From Lineus longissimus (taxonomy: Eukaryota > Nemertea > Pilidiophora > Heteronemertea > Lineidae): a stretch of DNA of 64,000 nt. The notes under the pieces were generated by a model, which saw only the letters and a program-made list of their open reading frames with translations, was not told the DNA's origin and searched no databases. How positions within the stretch are numbered: the first letter of the stretch is position 1; each line of letters starts with the position of its first letter. The stretch is taken from the NCBI RefSeq assembly GCF_910592395.1, contig NC_088323.1, positions 12,693,501 to 12,757,500 on the forward strand, given 5' to 3'. The translations under genes and the position numbers were made by a program. Positions 14,251 through 25,058 of this stretch are shown here, in pieces.

Positions 14251-14640
14251 AGACACATTCATGACATTAATTTTGGGTTTAAGAAGGGAGTTGCTCTATT
14301 GCGTTAACCTCTTGACCTCACTTGGGCTGTGGCCGTCGATATTACCTCAGTTTCAGTGGCCTGTGGTACCCGAAAACATGGTGAACCTGAGGCCGATAGG
14401 CTTGTCGATACTTTGATTTGGCAATATAAAATTATTTTGATTCCAACCCTGCTATTTATGGCTTTTGACCCCGATCGTTCTAGCGTCTATTTGTAGTATC
14501 ACTACGCGCATGTACACATCGCTGTGAAGGAATAATGGCGGTCAAGATGCCTCTGCGGGCCCTCTGGTCTGTCCAAATACCAGTATCAGTCACGTGACGG
14601 GCGGCCATGATTTTGATAGCCAAATTTCATATAATTTTTA
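14251..14640. other. Loop of the inner palindrome
   Basis: This non-palindromic core lies between inverted flanks at 14,136-14,250 and 14,641-14,765. Its first part is the inverse of about 7,744-7,960. A later part (about 14,484-14,600) resembles arm sequence at 27,490-27,615, including CAGTCACGTGAC. No gene is seen. Confidence 0.6.
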
Positions 14641-15085
14641 TTTTTAGCATTAAGGTTAAATTTATGAATAAGACTTCTGTAAATTTTGTGTAAGAAAAGG
14701 GGATGGAATTTGGATCACATCCGTTTTACTCATAATTTACAATTTTCACATAGTTAGAATTCATTTACGATGCGGGTGGAATTTGTCAGCATTATTAACG
14801 CTTTTGAATGTCTTTTGACCTTTGATGGTGCATGAATGTGTACCGTGAAGCCCTTAAAAGGTAGGCTTCACGGTGTTCATAGGGTTAACTCAACTCGTTT
14901 GAAGTATACCGAACGTGCCTTATCAAGCTGTTCGCCATTGTTCTTAGCCTTGATTAATAGTATTACACATTATAAGCAGTGAGTCCAGGTGTCCGAGTCA
15001 CGCGGTTCCAAGTCGGGGGATTGCGGCGACAGCAGTATTCGTCTCCCGTAATCCTGGACTCTGAGCTCGTGACTTGGCGTCTGGG

Positions 15086-15092
15086 TATTTAA
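15086..15092 (+). promoter_or_regulatory. LTR TATA-like box
   Basis: TATTTAA lies 243 bp before the LTR end and is followed by a CT-rich stretch, a sensible U3 promoter position. The 3' LTR has the same box at about 24,369. Confidence 0.55.
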
Positions 15093-15193
15093 GAACTGGG
15101 CACGTCAGCTCTCGCTCTCTCCTCTCTTGGGCGGCCCAGCTTGCATCCAATAGTGTCTAGCTAAATCAGAAACTCCTAAATCAAGTAAGTGCG

Positions 15194-15199
15194 AATAAA
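15194..15199 (+). terminator. LTR polyadenylation signal
   Basis: AATAAA lies about 100 bp downstream of the TATA-like box and 130 bp before the LTR end. In the 3' LTR it would direct 3' end formation of the element RNA. Confidence 0.5.
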
Positions 15200-15329
15200 C
15201 TACATGTATTCTAATTAATACTCTTGTCTTCCGGCTTCCTGTTCTACCAGTAGTTAGTCTCTTTGCAAGTTCAGCCGGTCTACGGCAGCAGGGTTTCTGG
15301 ATACCCCGTATCCAGGGACTTTGTGTACA

Positions 15330-15341
15330 TGGTAGCAGACG
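15330..15341 (+). other. Primer binding site, initiator tRNA-Met
   Basis: TGGTAGCAGA directly follows the LTR. It is complementary to the last ten bases, including CCA, of the conserved eukaryotic initiator tRNA-Met. The next position departs from a perfect match. Confidence 0.85.
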
Positions 15342-15522
15342 GTTTTTCGCTGCAACTTGCGGAGGGATTAATCATCGGGTAGCGCATGAAGTCGGCATAG
15401 GCCTATTTTTCTATGTTTGCGCAACAGGGCCTGGAATTTTAATTCCAGTAAAATCGGGTTGATCGTTTTATTAATGTTTTATATTTAACATCCCCCCTAA
15501 AGTTAATTGTAGTGCCGACAAC

Positions 15523-16332
15523 ATGGCTTATACTCCGTTTTCCAAGGGCAGTTCTCAGGACAAGGCGAGTGGGATGGTCCCCAGCTCACAGTCTACGTGG
15601 GCCGACATCAAGGACTTGTTCAGCGAATTTACTAGCAGTAGTGTCAAACTTTCAGAAATCAAGATCGAACCGTGGTTCGGAATGAAAGATAGGGTAGGGG
15701 CGAGAGATTGGCTAACACGTTTTTCCCTATATGCACAGACGAAGGGCCTTAGGCCGGATCAGCGAATAGCCGTATTTGGCTTGATTATGAAGGAAGGCGC
15801 ATGGCTATGGTTTCTTAATTTGAGACCAGTCATACGGAGTGATTGGGATTCATTAGCAGAGGCTTTCCTAAGTCACTTCGAAAATGAGAAATTCAGATTT
15901 GTCAAATTAAATACCCTTATGTCTAAGCAAATGGGACCCAGTGAAAACGTATCGCAGTTTTCTCAAGACATTCTTGAGAGCGGTATGGCGCTTAACCTCT
16001 CTTCTTCTGAAATTCTCAGCTATTTTATACGAGGTTTGCGACCTCATATTAAAGCTCATGTACTTCGGTTCGCCCCTTCGGACCTGGATGAAGCGGTGGT
16101 GGCAGCCCGTCTGTTTGAAGAGACGGAATGCCTTGATGAAGACGTTTTGGCCACTCCGGCTATTTTTGCTTTACAAGACTCGCCAAACCTCGACTTGTTG
16201 GAGGAAATTCATGACTTATGTGAGGAGGTTGAAAGTCTCAGCAGGCAGGTGCACCAGACACAACCCTGGACACAGTATCAGGATGGAGATTGTGAGTATA
16301 GGGAGTGTGATAACAGCCAGTCTTTAAACTAG
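15523..16332 (+). CDS. gag: Gag polyprotein, Ty3-type capsid
   Basis: An intact 269-aa ORF begins with ATG 194 bp after the 5' LTR. Residues about 45-200 carry the retrotransposon gag capsid pattern: a W-F pair near IEPWFG, DWLTRFSLYA, WDSLAEAFLSHF and YFIRGLRPHIK. Its role would be to form the virus-like particle that packages the element RNA. There is no CCHC zinc knuckle. The C terminus is acidic and ends at a TAG just after a TTTAAAC heptamer. ORF2 opens in the -1 frame across this stop and supplies an arginine-rich stretch that could act as nucleocapsid. An alternative is a Gag that works without the extension. Confidence 0.85.
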   Translation: MAYTPFSKGSSQDKASGMVPSSQSTWADIKDLFSEFTSSSVKLSEIKIEPWFGMKDRVGARDWLTRFSLYAQTKGLRPDQRIAVFGLIMKEGAWLWFLNLRPVIRSDWDSLAEAFLSHFENEKFRFVKLNTLMSKQMGPSENVSQFSQDILESGMALNLSSSEILSYFIRGLRPHIKAHVLRFAPSDLDEAVVAARLFEETECLDEDVLATPAIFALQDSPNLDLLEEIHDLCEEVESLSRQVHQTQPWTQYQDGDCEYRECDNSQSLN

Positions 16333-18113
16333 ATAGTGGGGTCCATGAGGGGAGTAACTTAAACCTATGTGGGCCCGGATACTGGTGTGCTAAAAGAAGC
16401 GTTTTTAATCAAAGAAGGAATAGGGTGTATGCTCGTGTTCAGTTTCGAAAACCGAGACGTTTTCGGAACTTTCGACAGAATAAGTATCATTGTGTCAGGT
16501 TTGATGAAAATAGTAAATATGAGTGTAGAGTGGGCAGGCGTTTTGAGGAAGAGAGGGATGAAACGCAGAAGGGAAAGGTTGGTTCACCACCACGGTTGAT
16601 TAAAAGAATGGCAAGGGAATTCACACCTCCTGCCGAAGTTGCAAATAAAGGTATAGAGGTAGAAAGAAACGGTGCATCTCAAGTTCTATTTCCTAATTTA
16701 AATCCTAGGGAAAACTGTAGCTCTATGTTATATTTGAAAAATTATCTAAACCTAATTGTAAGAAGACAAGATGACATGTATTGTAGTAAGGGGGTACTAC
16801 ACTCCCCGAATAAGTTAGGGTCTAGCTGTAGATCTATGTTATATTTGGAAGATTATCTAAACTTAGTTGTTCGAAAACAAGATGAAATGTATTTTAGCAA
16901 GGGAGTACTACTCTCCCCGAATAAGTTAGGGACTATACATAGCTGTAGGTCTAGTTTACATTTGGAGAATTATCTCAACTTGGTTATGAAAAAACAAAAT
17001 GTAATGTATTGTAGTAAGGGGGTACTACTATCCCCAAATAAGTTAGATATTAGCAATATCGACTCTGGATGTAGTGATAGTTCAACTGTAAGTGGATTTG
17101 AAGGTAGTGCAGAGCAAGCCGACACGTTTGCTAATAATGACGAATCAGACAGCGGTTTCTCTGGTTCGCTTACACATAATTTGCGGGCGAATGACATTCG
17201 GTCAGTAGCACGTAGGCCCGAGTCATTTTCTGTGCAAGGTACTGTTGTGCAAAAGCCCCAGTTATTAAACTCGGAAAAACGGGTTATCACAGATGTTAAT
17301 AGAATTTCGTCCCGAATAGATATGTTGTCGGAGGGAAGTCCCGCGTTAAATGCGTATTATGCAAAGGATTTGTCCTTTGGTCAGACGACAAAGGCAGTAG
17401 AGCTATATCAAGGTTTTGATAACAATGAATTACGTGACACTTGTGAAAAAGTGGCCACCCAATTTGGTGATGATTTACAGTTACATGTAGATACGGCTAA
17501 GGAATTAGGACTTGGAAGCAGAAAACAGAATTCGCGTCCGACGGTGCCTTTTCATTGGACTTCCTGTTGGCATCGGCTTATGATAGTCATCTGTTTAATG
17601 GTGACGATAGAGAATTGGTTTTGGGTCATATTAGTATTATTTGAGTATTTGTCACCGGAACTGTTGACAATCTTGTCGTTGATATACAACGGTTGGGATT
17701 TGCTGTTGGTTCTCAGAAGTTTGGCGAGTAGTTTCGCCGAGTTAAAAAGAGTGAAACTGAAGGACTATCAAAGCAAGCGCGCTGGAAAATGTCAATGGAC
17801 CGATAAGGTAGGTGGAGGTAGGCCTATATTTAGATGCAGAGCCGTGAAATATGGGTATGATGATAACAGTACAGTAGAGCTCGAGTGCTTTTTTGTAATA
17901 AATTACGTGTCTGTAGACGTACCGGATAAGTCGACATCAGCTACCAAAAGTTGCGGTAGAGACGGAAGTCTCATTGAGATCGACTCCAGCTTCCATAAAA
18001 GGCTGTTAAGATTTTTTCACCAGGTAGCATCAAATGCTCAGTTGAAACGTGCATACATGAATGTATCAGAAGTTTCAGGTGAATCTGGTGTTGCTGAGGG
18101 GATCAGTGAATAA
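16314..18113 (+). CDS. ORF2 of LTR element, unknown protein with triplicated repeat
   Basis: The -1 frame is open from 16,314 to TAA at 18,111. The first GTG is at 16,425 and no early ATG is evident, so expression by frameshift from gag is more likely than independent initiation. Numbered from 16,425 (562 aa), residues 1-60 are rich in Arg and Lys. Residues 98-132, 135-169 and 174-208 are three copies of a 35-aa unit built around a C..ML.LE.YLNLV core and ending SPNKL. Residues about 210-255 are acidic and Ser-rich. Residues 384-430 are strongly hydrophobic and could hold one or two membrane segments. No protease, RT, RNase H or integrase motif was found. An env-like or Gag-extension role is possible but unsupported. 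Confidence 0.75.
   Translation, partial: QPVFKLDSGVHEGSNLNLCGPGYWCAKRSVFNQRRNRVYARVQFRKPRRFRNFRQNKYHCVRFDENSKYECRVGRRFEEERDETQKGKVGSPPRLIKRMAREFTPPAEVANKGIEVERNGASQVLFPNLNPRENCSSMLYLKNYLNLIVRRQDDMYCSKGVLHSPNKLGSSCRSMLYLEDYLNLVVRKQDEMYFSKGVLLSPNKLGTIHSCRSSLHLENYLNLVMKKQNVMYCSKGVLLSPNKLDISNIDSGCSDSSTVSGFEGSAEQADTFANNDESDSGFSGSLTHNLRANDIRSVARRPESFSVQGTVVQKPQLLNSEKRVITDVNRISSRIDMLSEGSPALNAYYAKDLSFGQTTKAVELYQGFDNNELRDTCEKVATQFGDDLQLHVDTAKELGLGSRKQNSRPTVPFHWTSCWHRLMIVICLMVTIENWFWVILVLFEYLSPELLTILSLIYNGWDLLLVLRSLASSFAELKRVKLKDYQSKRAGKCQWTDKVGGGRPIFRCRAVKYGYDDNSTVELECFFVINYVSVDVPDKSTSATKSCGRDGSLIEIDSSFHKRLLRFFHQVASNAQLKRAYMNVSEVSGESGVAEGISE
16323..16376 (+). promoter_or_regulatory. Candidate -1 ribosomal frameshift signal
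   Basis: T TTA AAC lies exactly in the gag frame at 16,323-16,329, with the gag stop as the next codon. This is one of the most efficient known -1 slippery heptamers. Nine bases later GGGTCC (16,339-16,344) can pair with GGGCCC (16,371-16,376), a 6-bp stem with one G-U pair and a 26-nt loop. The -1 frame is open from 16,314 to the ORF2 stop. No pseudoknot was found by eye. Confidence 0.6.
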
Positions 18114-21100
18114 TCGAGAGAGAAAGCTACTCTCATCCTACTGCTACTTGAGATTTTGTAGTTTTAATCTCTATTGTTGTTTGTTATGATGCATCTTTCC
18201 ATATCAGATATATTTCAGTTCGGATGATAGCCCATTTGAAGGATGGCTTTTCCGCCATTTCTTCGCTCTGGCGCAGTTAGTGCAACTGCGATAAAGGTTT
18301 GTAAATAAAGGTTGACCTTGCTGGGGTGTACCGTGAGGCTGATAGGGATGACGGTGCAGAGGTACGTCGTTATGGTCCAAGAGTATCGTGAAGAATATTT
18401 GCTAAATAGTAATAGTAAATCCAGCGTTTTTTGGTTTAGAGCTGTTTCACATAAGTTGGTGGAAAGCAAAAGCAAAAGCAATCATAAACATTATGGTTCT
18501 CACAAGCTCGGATAAAGTTAGACAAGTTAGGTCGCCTCAAGGTGACGCCTCTACTCGTAACCGGCACTATCTTAGATTCTTATTGCAGGATAACCTTCGT
18601 CGAGAGAGCTACGGAATTACTTGCCGTGCGAAGGCGCATCTTTTGGGAATGTCATCGACCACTTCCTGAGGCTTGCGCGTTATTGTCGTGGTGGGACGCC
18701 ACTTCGAGAATACCTTGCCATTCCTGCTTTTAAGAGCATGAAGGTGTATTTTTTGGAAGTCAGAATGTTGCCAAGTGTAGAGCTCAAGACTAGTCGTACA
18801 TAGATGAGAGTTGGAAGTGGCATACCCTGATATAATTGTCCTTGAGTGAATAGATAACTCACCCCTTCTTACTTAGTTATATGAACACAAATTATCGAGA
18901 CTTTTTTTGGAAGAGTTATGTACAAAATATCGATATGCCAATCATAACAATATAGATTAGTAATGTTTGTAAATAACGGACGGTGTAGACCGGGGTAGGA
19001 TTTAAGGATATTGAGATATGGATTACTTTTGTCGGTCGAAATTATAGATAATATTGAAATAACTTATGATTGTTGTGTCTACATTGACGCGATCTTTGTT
19101 CGTGACTTATATGCAGATAAGTGTTTCTTTACAAGTCGAATCTTCGAATGTATGTTACGCGTTGTATTTTTGAGTGAAGCTTTTGAATAATTATCGTGAT
19201 TTGTGTTACGATATACCATTGGTTTGTCAACAAGTCTTGAATTTTGTTAACTTGCATTGACGATACTCTTAACCATAGTACCATAGTAATACGATAAAGG
19301 GTAGGACTAACCGCGTGCCAAATGTGGTTATTAGTATGTCAGTTGATTACATATTACGACGTCCATTTAATTAGTCTTGGAATAACTGGGTTTTAAAAAA
19401 AAGGCTTTTTCAGTGCAACCGCGCCCTTGGTTTAGGCAGTGAGATCGTATGTGCTATTTGATAATAGAAACCATTTCAAAAATCATAAGGGGTACGGGAT
19501 CAAAAAATAAATGGACATACGAAACAAGTAAAAAGTATAGTGTCTTGTCCTTGCGACTTTATTTTAAAAAAACAAAACAAAAAAGATCAACCTTTACAAA
19601 CAACATCAACAAAACTTAACTCGTGGCTTAGTACGTGCTCTTTAAAAAGATGGTACCAATGAAGCATCGAGCGATTGTCTCCGCTATAGTCAAGGTAAAG
19701 AATATGCTTGTGGCTAATTTTGTGAGCATAGTCTAATAGTAGCATTTATTTGCTGCCACCCAGTAAATTTGGTGCGGTCGGCGTTGCCTCTATAGCAGCC
19801 TTTAAAAGTAGGTACAGTCTATCAGGTACATTGTATCAAAGGCTCAAGATCGTGAATGATTTGTCTTGTTCTCGTGATTGACATACCTGTACAAGTTATC
19901 CAGCAAGAGGCCGACATAATCACCTCTCTGAAAGTTTTATATGGCGACAGTTGTGGAGAAGCGTTCTGGGTACAGATCCTGGTCAGTATAGGTAACTGCT
20001 TTGGAACGACGCGCCAATATCCTATATCTTCCTGGTGATAGTTGAGTGGCAGGGACAGTGTGAGTATTTCGAAAAGCTCCTACGTTTATCGCTTTCTCAT
20101 AAGGATCATCTCATGCAATGTGGTTTTGCCACGGGATGATCATTTTGTTGCTCTGTTTCACCAAGGTACACTCACGGGCTATACATATCCAATAAGCGCG
20201 TATCGTTTTTTTTTAAAAAGTGCACAAGTAACATTGAACATGCCAAACGGAACATGAGGAACACACAGAGAGCGGGGATGGATCATCGAACATTCTTGGG
20301 ATACTATAGACACTGTTCTTTGCTTGTATGAACATGTATATTGACTATTGTGGATGCATACACTTGTTAGGACCAAAGTCATCCTTTTCCGACTTGCGGA
20401 GGGTGCAACTCAGATTATTTTGTTTGGACCAAAGTCATCCTTTTCCGACTTGCGGAGGGTGCATGCAAAGTTATGGTTTCCAATCCCTTTGAGGTATATA
20501 TATTTATTTAGATCTTAATGAAAATGAAGGTGATTGATAATTGTTATGGGTTTTTTCAGCGTAGATTTTCGCGGATTATGCATACCTGAGGTTTTTGTAC
20601 AGTTCGAAACACTGATGACGGTTAAAATGATAACTGGTTATCTGAAGTTCAAAAGGTTCAGTCTGTTGATAAGTATGAAATTATATTGGTGAATCTTAAT
20701 TCAGGATGAATGTGCGTGTGAAGCTGGCCAGCATTGTGAGTTGTCTGTGTGAATTTATCGACAGTTCCTCGTGTAACAACATAATTATTGGCCAAATAGC
20801 AGTTAGTCGGTCCTACTTCTGTTTCAAGTGGTGCCAGCCTTGCTGGGCTTATATTGTAGTGTTGTAAGTCCTTCAAAGGGCGACGAGAATAATTTTTTTA
20901 GGAATTGTACGAAGTCTTAAGACATGGGTGTTTCTGTATTCTGGCATATTAATAGAATGTAATATTTATCTGGGATGCTCCGTCTAATAGTTGCAAAGAA
21001 GGAGTTGAGTGAAGTACTTTGGAATCAGTACAGGCGAATTGATTAATAATGTAATCACGGTAAAAGGAGGTTAGACTTACCGTTTATTTTTATCTGATAA

Positions 21101-21351
21101 AAATTAGGAAGGTGAACAATCTTGGCGAAGCATGTGCGGTGCTGCAAGGTCTCTTACACGGCTTTGGAACGTCGTACTTGCCTTATCAAACATTTATCTA
21201 GAATCGTTATCTATTTTTCTTTCATGGGGGTTACGTATTCCCACGAGACATACATAGCATATCAATGGGGTCAAACACAATCTCCCATTCATATATTTTT
21301 CACAACATAATATTAAAACTATTCTCAGTCTGGGGACAGACTGGTTTTTTT
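18114..21351 (+). other. Internal region of LTR element without ORFs
   Basis: More than 3.2 kb between ORF2 and the polypurine tract has only short random frames and no pol motifs. A 38-bp unit (GACCAAAGTCATCC...) is repeated at 20,370-20,407 and 20,426-20,463. It may be packaging or filler sequence, or the trace of a replaced pol. Confidence 0.7.
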
Positions 21352-21364
21352 CAAGGGGGGGGCA
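21352..21364 (+). other. Polypurine tract
   Basis: An AAGGGGGGGG run lies immediately 5' of the 3' LTR, the expected primer for plus-strand synthesis. Confidence 0.75.
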
Positions 21365-21479
21365 TGTACCGTGAAGCCCTTAAAAGGTAGGCTTCACGGT
21401 GTTCATAGGGTTAACTCAACTCGTTTGAAGTATACCGAACGTGCCTTATCAAGCTGTTCGCCATTGTTCTTAGCCTTGA
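21365..21479 (+). repeat. 3' LTR, first part
   Basis: These 115 bases look identical to the start of the 5' LTR and break off after TAGCCTTGA, where a 2.75-kb insertion begins. Confidence 0.92.
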
Positions 21480-24234
21480 CGCAAGGGCCCAACGCGCCGC
21501 GTAGCGGCAAAAAAGCGAAGCTGGCGAAACATTTATAACGGGTCACCGTCACTTATTATTGGACTTATAGCGCATTTACGGGGTTGCAACTATTTTGCTT
21601 TATAGTGTCACCAGGAAAGAAAAGCATGCGACCTAACGCCGATCTATTTGTATAAAGTGATAATTGGAAGGTATATAGTAGGAAATATCAATAAAATAAT
21701 CATTCCATGTCGTCTTTTGAGGGCATTTTTGATTGTAAAAAATATATGTGTACGTCACCGTAGTCTCTGCAATGATAATTTTATCAGAGCAGTCTCGCGC
21801 AAGTAGAAGTTCTTTACCTACTAGTTCTTCACTTATTAGTCTCAACGTCTGGCGCAAAGCCAGACGTTTTCCATTACGATTTCACTACGATGTTTGACAA
21901 TAAGGAGCAGTGCGCGAGATATGCTAATGAGCAGACTTCCCTCGCTTGAGTTTCTGAAGAATGTTCCATATCGCGCTAAGCTCATCACTGCTGATTATGA
22001 CAGGCGTGCAGCTGTAGGTATCTGCTCCCCAACTTCCACCCTAATACGGTACAATAAGTTACCATTTGATGAGAATGGGACAATGCCATCACTGTGTATG
22101 GAGTCATAGGGATAAGAAGACATTATTCATTAGTGTTGGTACAAGTGATTTTGCCCAAAAAGCATGCGCATTCAAAAAACAAAATATGCAAGGTATCACG
22201 TACATGACCATGACGACGTGCAGAAAGTGCACTGGCCAGTGCATACCCTATGGCTATGTATAGTAAACATGGTAAACATGAACAACATCATTATTCATCG
22301 GCAGTTCATTTTACTCCGAGCTTTTCCTGAAACATATTGCCATGATGATTAGGCCTACCATGTACCATGACCAATAACGGCACTAGATCATGTAGATGTC
22401 AACAAGTTCACATGAACCGTATAATCCCGCATAATCCCGCATGGCGCATGTGGGGCATGCGTCGAAACCAAAGCCCCAAAATCACTTGTTTTGGTCTATT
22501 TCACTTGTGTTTCCCCCGTCTCCCAGTCCATAATACATTTACAGTTTACAATCCCCGATCATGGCCCAACAAAAGGTCATCGGTTGACTAAAGCCAAGGA
22601 ACACAACTGTTCAATGGATTTATAGTTGAATGCGATCATTCAAACTACGTCTTTTCAATCGTGGATTGTAAATTTAACCCCATGGGCCTAGGGAAGGCCC
22701 TATAACAATACTTTCGACACATTTATTATCTCCGCTGCCTCCACCATGTTACACACAGTGCTCACTGCTGATTCTAAAATGCGCCACCTAGTCAATTGCA
22801 CTATCGTCATCACCTCATCATACTTCATTGACATTACAGGCACACATTGACATAGACCACTGTTGCAATCAACGACACAGTCGCTATCCAAGTAGCATTA
22901 TAGAGGTAATTATCATTATCATACCTCATTAGCATGTGAACCAATCGCGTCGCGTCCTTTGCGATCACGGCAAAGCCTCATGGAATAATGTCTTTCAACG
23001 TTGAATAATTTTTCATATTCCATGCCTACAACTTCAATTTCTTCATAATCCATGGCTAGAAGTTCAATACTAATATAATATCCAAGATAAAGTTACAAGA
23101 AGTAGTCAATAGGGGTCTCTCACCTCTCACTGTATGTCCACACTATTCACGTTTGTACGAGGAATACATTCAATGCTGAATCTAACAACACCCAGTGCCC
23201 TTACTCTGTATATTAGTCACTGGAAGATGGCCCATTTCACTCCTTGCTTCTACTTCACCTATAGTCTCATTGCAAACGCCTCAGTTCTATGATATCACAT
23301 TCACTTTCAGCTGTCATGCAACGCAACAACTGTGCTATCTGCCATTGCACATCAACGAAGAAGTGCAGCCGCCCACATTCCACCTCACGTCTGTCCGACC
23401 AGCTGCAATCCTCGAGGACGCCCCACTGTACCACGATTTCACTACGATGTTTGACAAGAAGGAGCAGTGCGCGAGATAGGCTAATGAGCAGACTTCCCTC
23501 GCTTGAGTTTCGGAAGAATGTTCCATATCGCGCTAAGCTGACCACTGCTGACCATGACAGGCGTGCATTGGACTGGTACAGGTTGGAACTGAACATTGAA
23601 TATGCTGGTGGTGACGCTTTCTGATGAGAAGTTGGTCGTGACTGATGCAGTATCCTTGGACTTGTCCACAGCATCGTTCAATCATTGCTCTCTGAGCTGC
23701 CTTGATTCTGCCTTGATTCTGTACCCAAATACTAAGACCAAATGCCTGTTGACTGTGCTTTAAGAGAGACTGGCGCCATGCCTAGAGATATGACTGACCC
23801 CTATTGGCAAATTTGTATGACTTTATCTTGCCTACCTAGCTGCTGCCTTTTGTCTCCCTTTAACTGCGGAACACTTCAAAGTCGATAAAATGCCATGTTC
23901 CACCTTTAAATGTGTTCAGACTGCCATTTTCAAAATAATCAAGTCAGGACACTGCCTTCTAGTCTCATAATAAATTTTGCTTTCCTCAATATATAACATA
24001 ACATTTCTTCTTCTTCAATGCTTTCATCATTCCAAACTTCTCCTCCTCTGACTTTTACAGGGGTACAGTCATGGCAATCATAACCCAAATACTGAGACCA
24101 AATGCCTGTTGACTGTGCTTTAAGAGAGACTGGCGCCATGCCTAGTCTCTCTTAAAGCACAGTCAACAGACACCAACCCCCTCAGACTCAGAAACCACAA
24201 ACGCCCAACCCTTCCTGCTACCCTAATACTTCTG
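21480..24234. mobile_element. Insertion splitting the 3' LTR
   Basis: LTR homology stops at 21,479 and resumes at 24,235, with only GA shared at the two edges. The insert starts CGCAAGGGCCCAACG, and no TIR or poly-A tail is visible. It holds a direct repeat of about 135 bp (21,876-22,010 and 23,433-23,567) and a 63-bp unit repeated at 23,723 and 24,083. Short ORFs in 23,195-23,680 overlap on both strands and are not recognised. Because the LTRs are nearly identical, this insertion is also recent. Confidence 0.7.
24106..24169. repeat. 26-bp perfect hairpin
   Basis: CTGTTGACTGTGCTTTAAGA and six further bases (24,106-24,131) are matched by an exact reverse complement at 24,144-24,169 across a 12-nt loop containing GGCGCC. 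The left half is also present at about 23,746, without its partner. Confidence 0.85.
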
Positions 24235-24612
24235 GATTAATAGTATTACACATTATAAGCAGTGAGTCCAGGTGTCCGAGTCACGCGGTTCCAAGTCGGG
24301 GGATTGCGGCGACAGCAGTATTCGTCTCCCGTAATCCTGGACTCTGAGCTCGTGACTTGGCGTCTGGGTATTTAAGTACTGGGCACGTCAGCTCTCGCTC
24401 TCTCCTCTCTTGGGCGGCCCAGCTTGCATCCAATAGTGTCTAGCCAAATCAGAAACTCCTAAATCAAGTAAGTGCGAATAAACTACATGTATTCTAATTA
24501 ATACTCTTGTCTTCCGGCTTCCTGTTCTCCCAGTAGTTAGTCTCTTTGCAAGTTCAGCCGGTCTACGGCAGCAGGGTTTCTGGATACCCCGTATCCAGGG
24601 ACTTTGTGTACA
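24235..24612 (+). repeat. 3' LTR, second part
   Basis: This resumes at GATTAATAG and runs to TGTACA. Three substitutions against the 5' LTR were found, around the TATA-like box, CTAGCTAAATC and TTCTACCAG. Confidence 0.92.
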
Positions 24613-25058
24613 AATGTTCATCATGTTGATAGGTTCGAAGATAAAAAGTTGCGATAGAATTCTCATAGAACATACATTGAGTATGATTCTTGTGATTCGT
24701 AATGCGTTCTCACATGAGACATTCGTAGTTGTGGGCTGCGTAGAGCAGTATCAATGTGTCAGTCCGTATGACACGTATTCCGTTATTGTCCCTGTGTGAG
24801 ACGAGTTGAGTGTTTCAGTATAGCACGTACTGTATGATATCTCTTCGATTGGGCTTGGGGAAGAATTGTGTCATCTAGTAGGATACTCCGTTTTCACGTT
24901 GCTGGCTACCCTGGTCGCCGGCAGTGTGAATGTTCGTGATCTTCTGATCACACATGGCCGTAGTTACACTAATCCCGCCATAATCGGGTAATGCGGTTGA
25001 GTTTAAGACAAGTTGTGTCAGTGTGACACTCCGCTTGGGACGTTGAGTCCATTTAAAG

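Larger units (their letters stand above)
14839..15329 (+). repeat. 5' LTR
   Basis: The LTR starts TGTACCGTGAAGCC and ends TTTGTGTACA. Its first 35 bases fold into a 10-bp stem (CCGTGAAGCC with GGCTTCACGG, 14,843-14,873). It contains a TATTTAA box at 15,086 and AATAAA at 15,194, consistent with U3-R-U5 order. Confidence 0.92.
14839..24612 (+). mobile_element. Non-autonomous LTR retrotransposon, Ty3-type gag
   Basis: The element has a 5' LTR, an iMet primer site, gag, a second ORF, a polypurine tract and a split 3' LTR. AATG flanks it on both sides (14,835-14,838 and 24,613-24,616), a 4-bp target duplication in arm R sequence. Comparing the LTRs by eye gives three substitutions in about 491 bp, so the insertion is recent. 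No reverse transcriptase, RNase H or integrase motif is visible in the 6 kb between the LTRs, so movement would need enzymes from a relative. LTR ends are TG...CA. Confidence 0.9.

Noticed and set aside
16329-16345. D-S-G triplet right after the frameshift site as an aspartic protease active site
   Set aside because: The following residues do not resemble a retroelement protease; three residues alone are chance-level.
23195-23681. Overlapping ORFs on both strands in the LTR insert as a transposase
   Set aside because: No frame shows a recognisable motif, and the frames are interrupted in the repeated segment.
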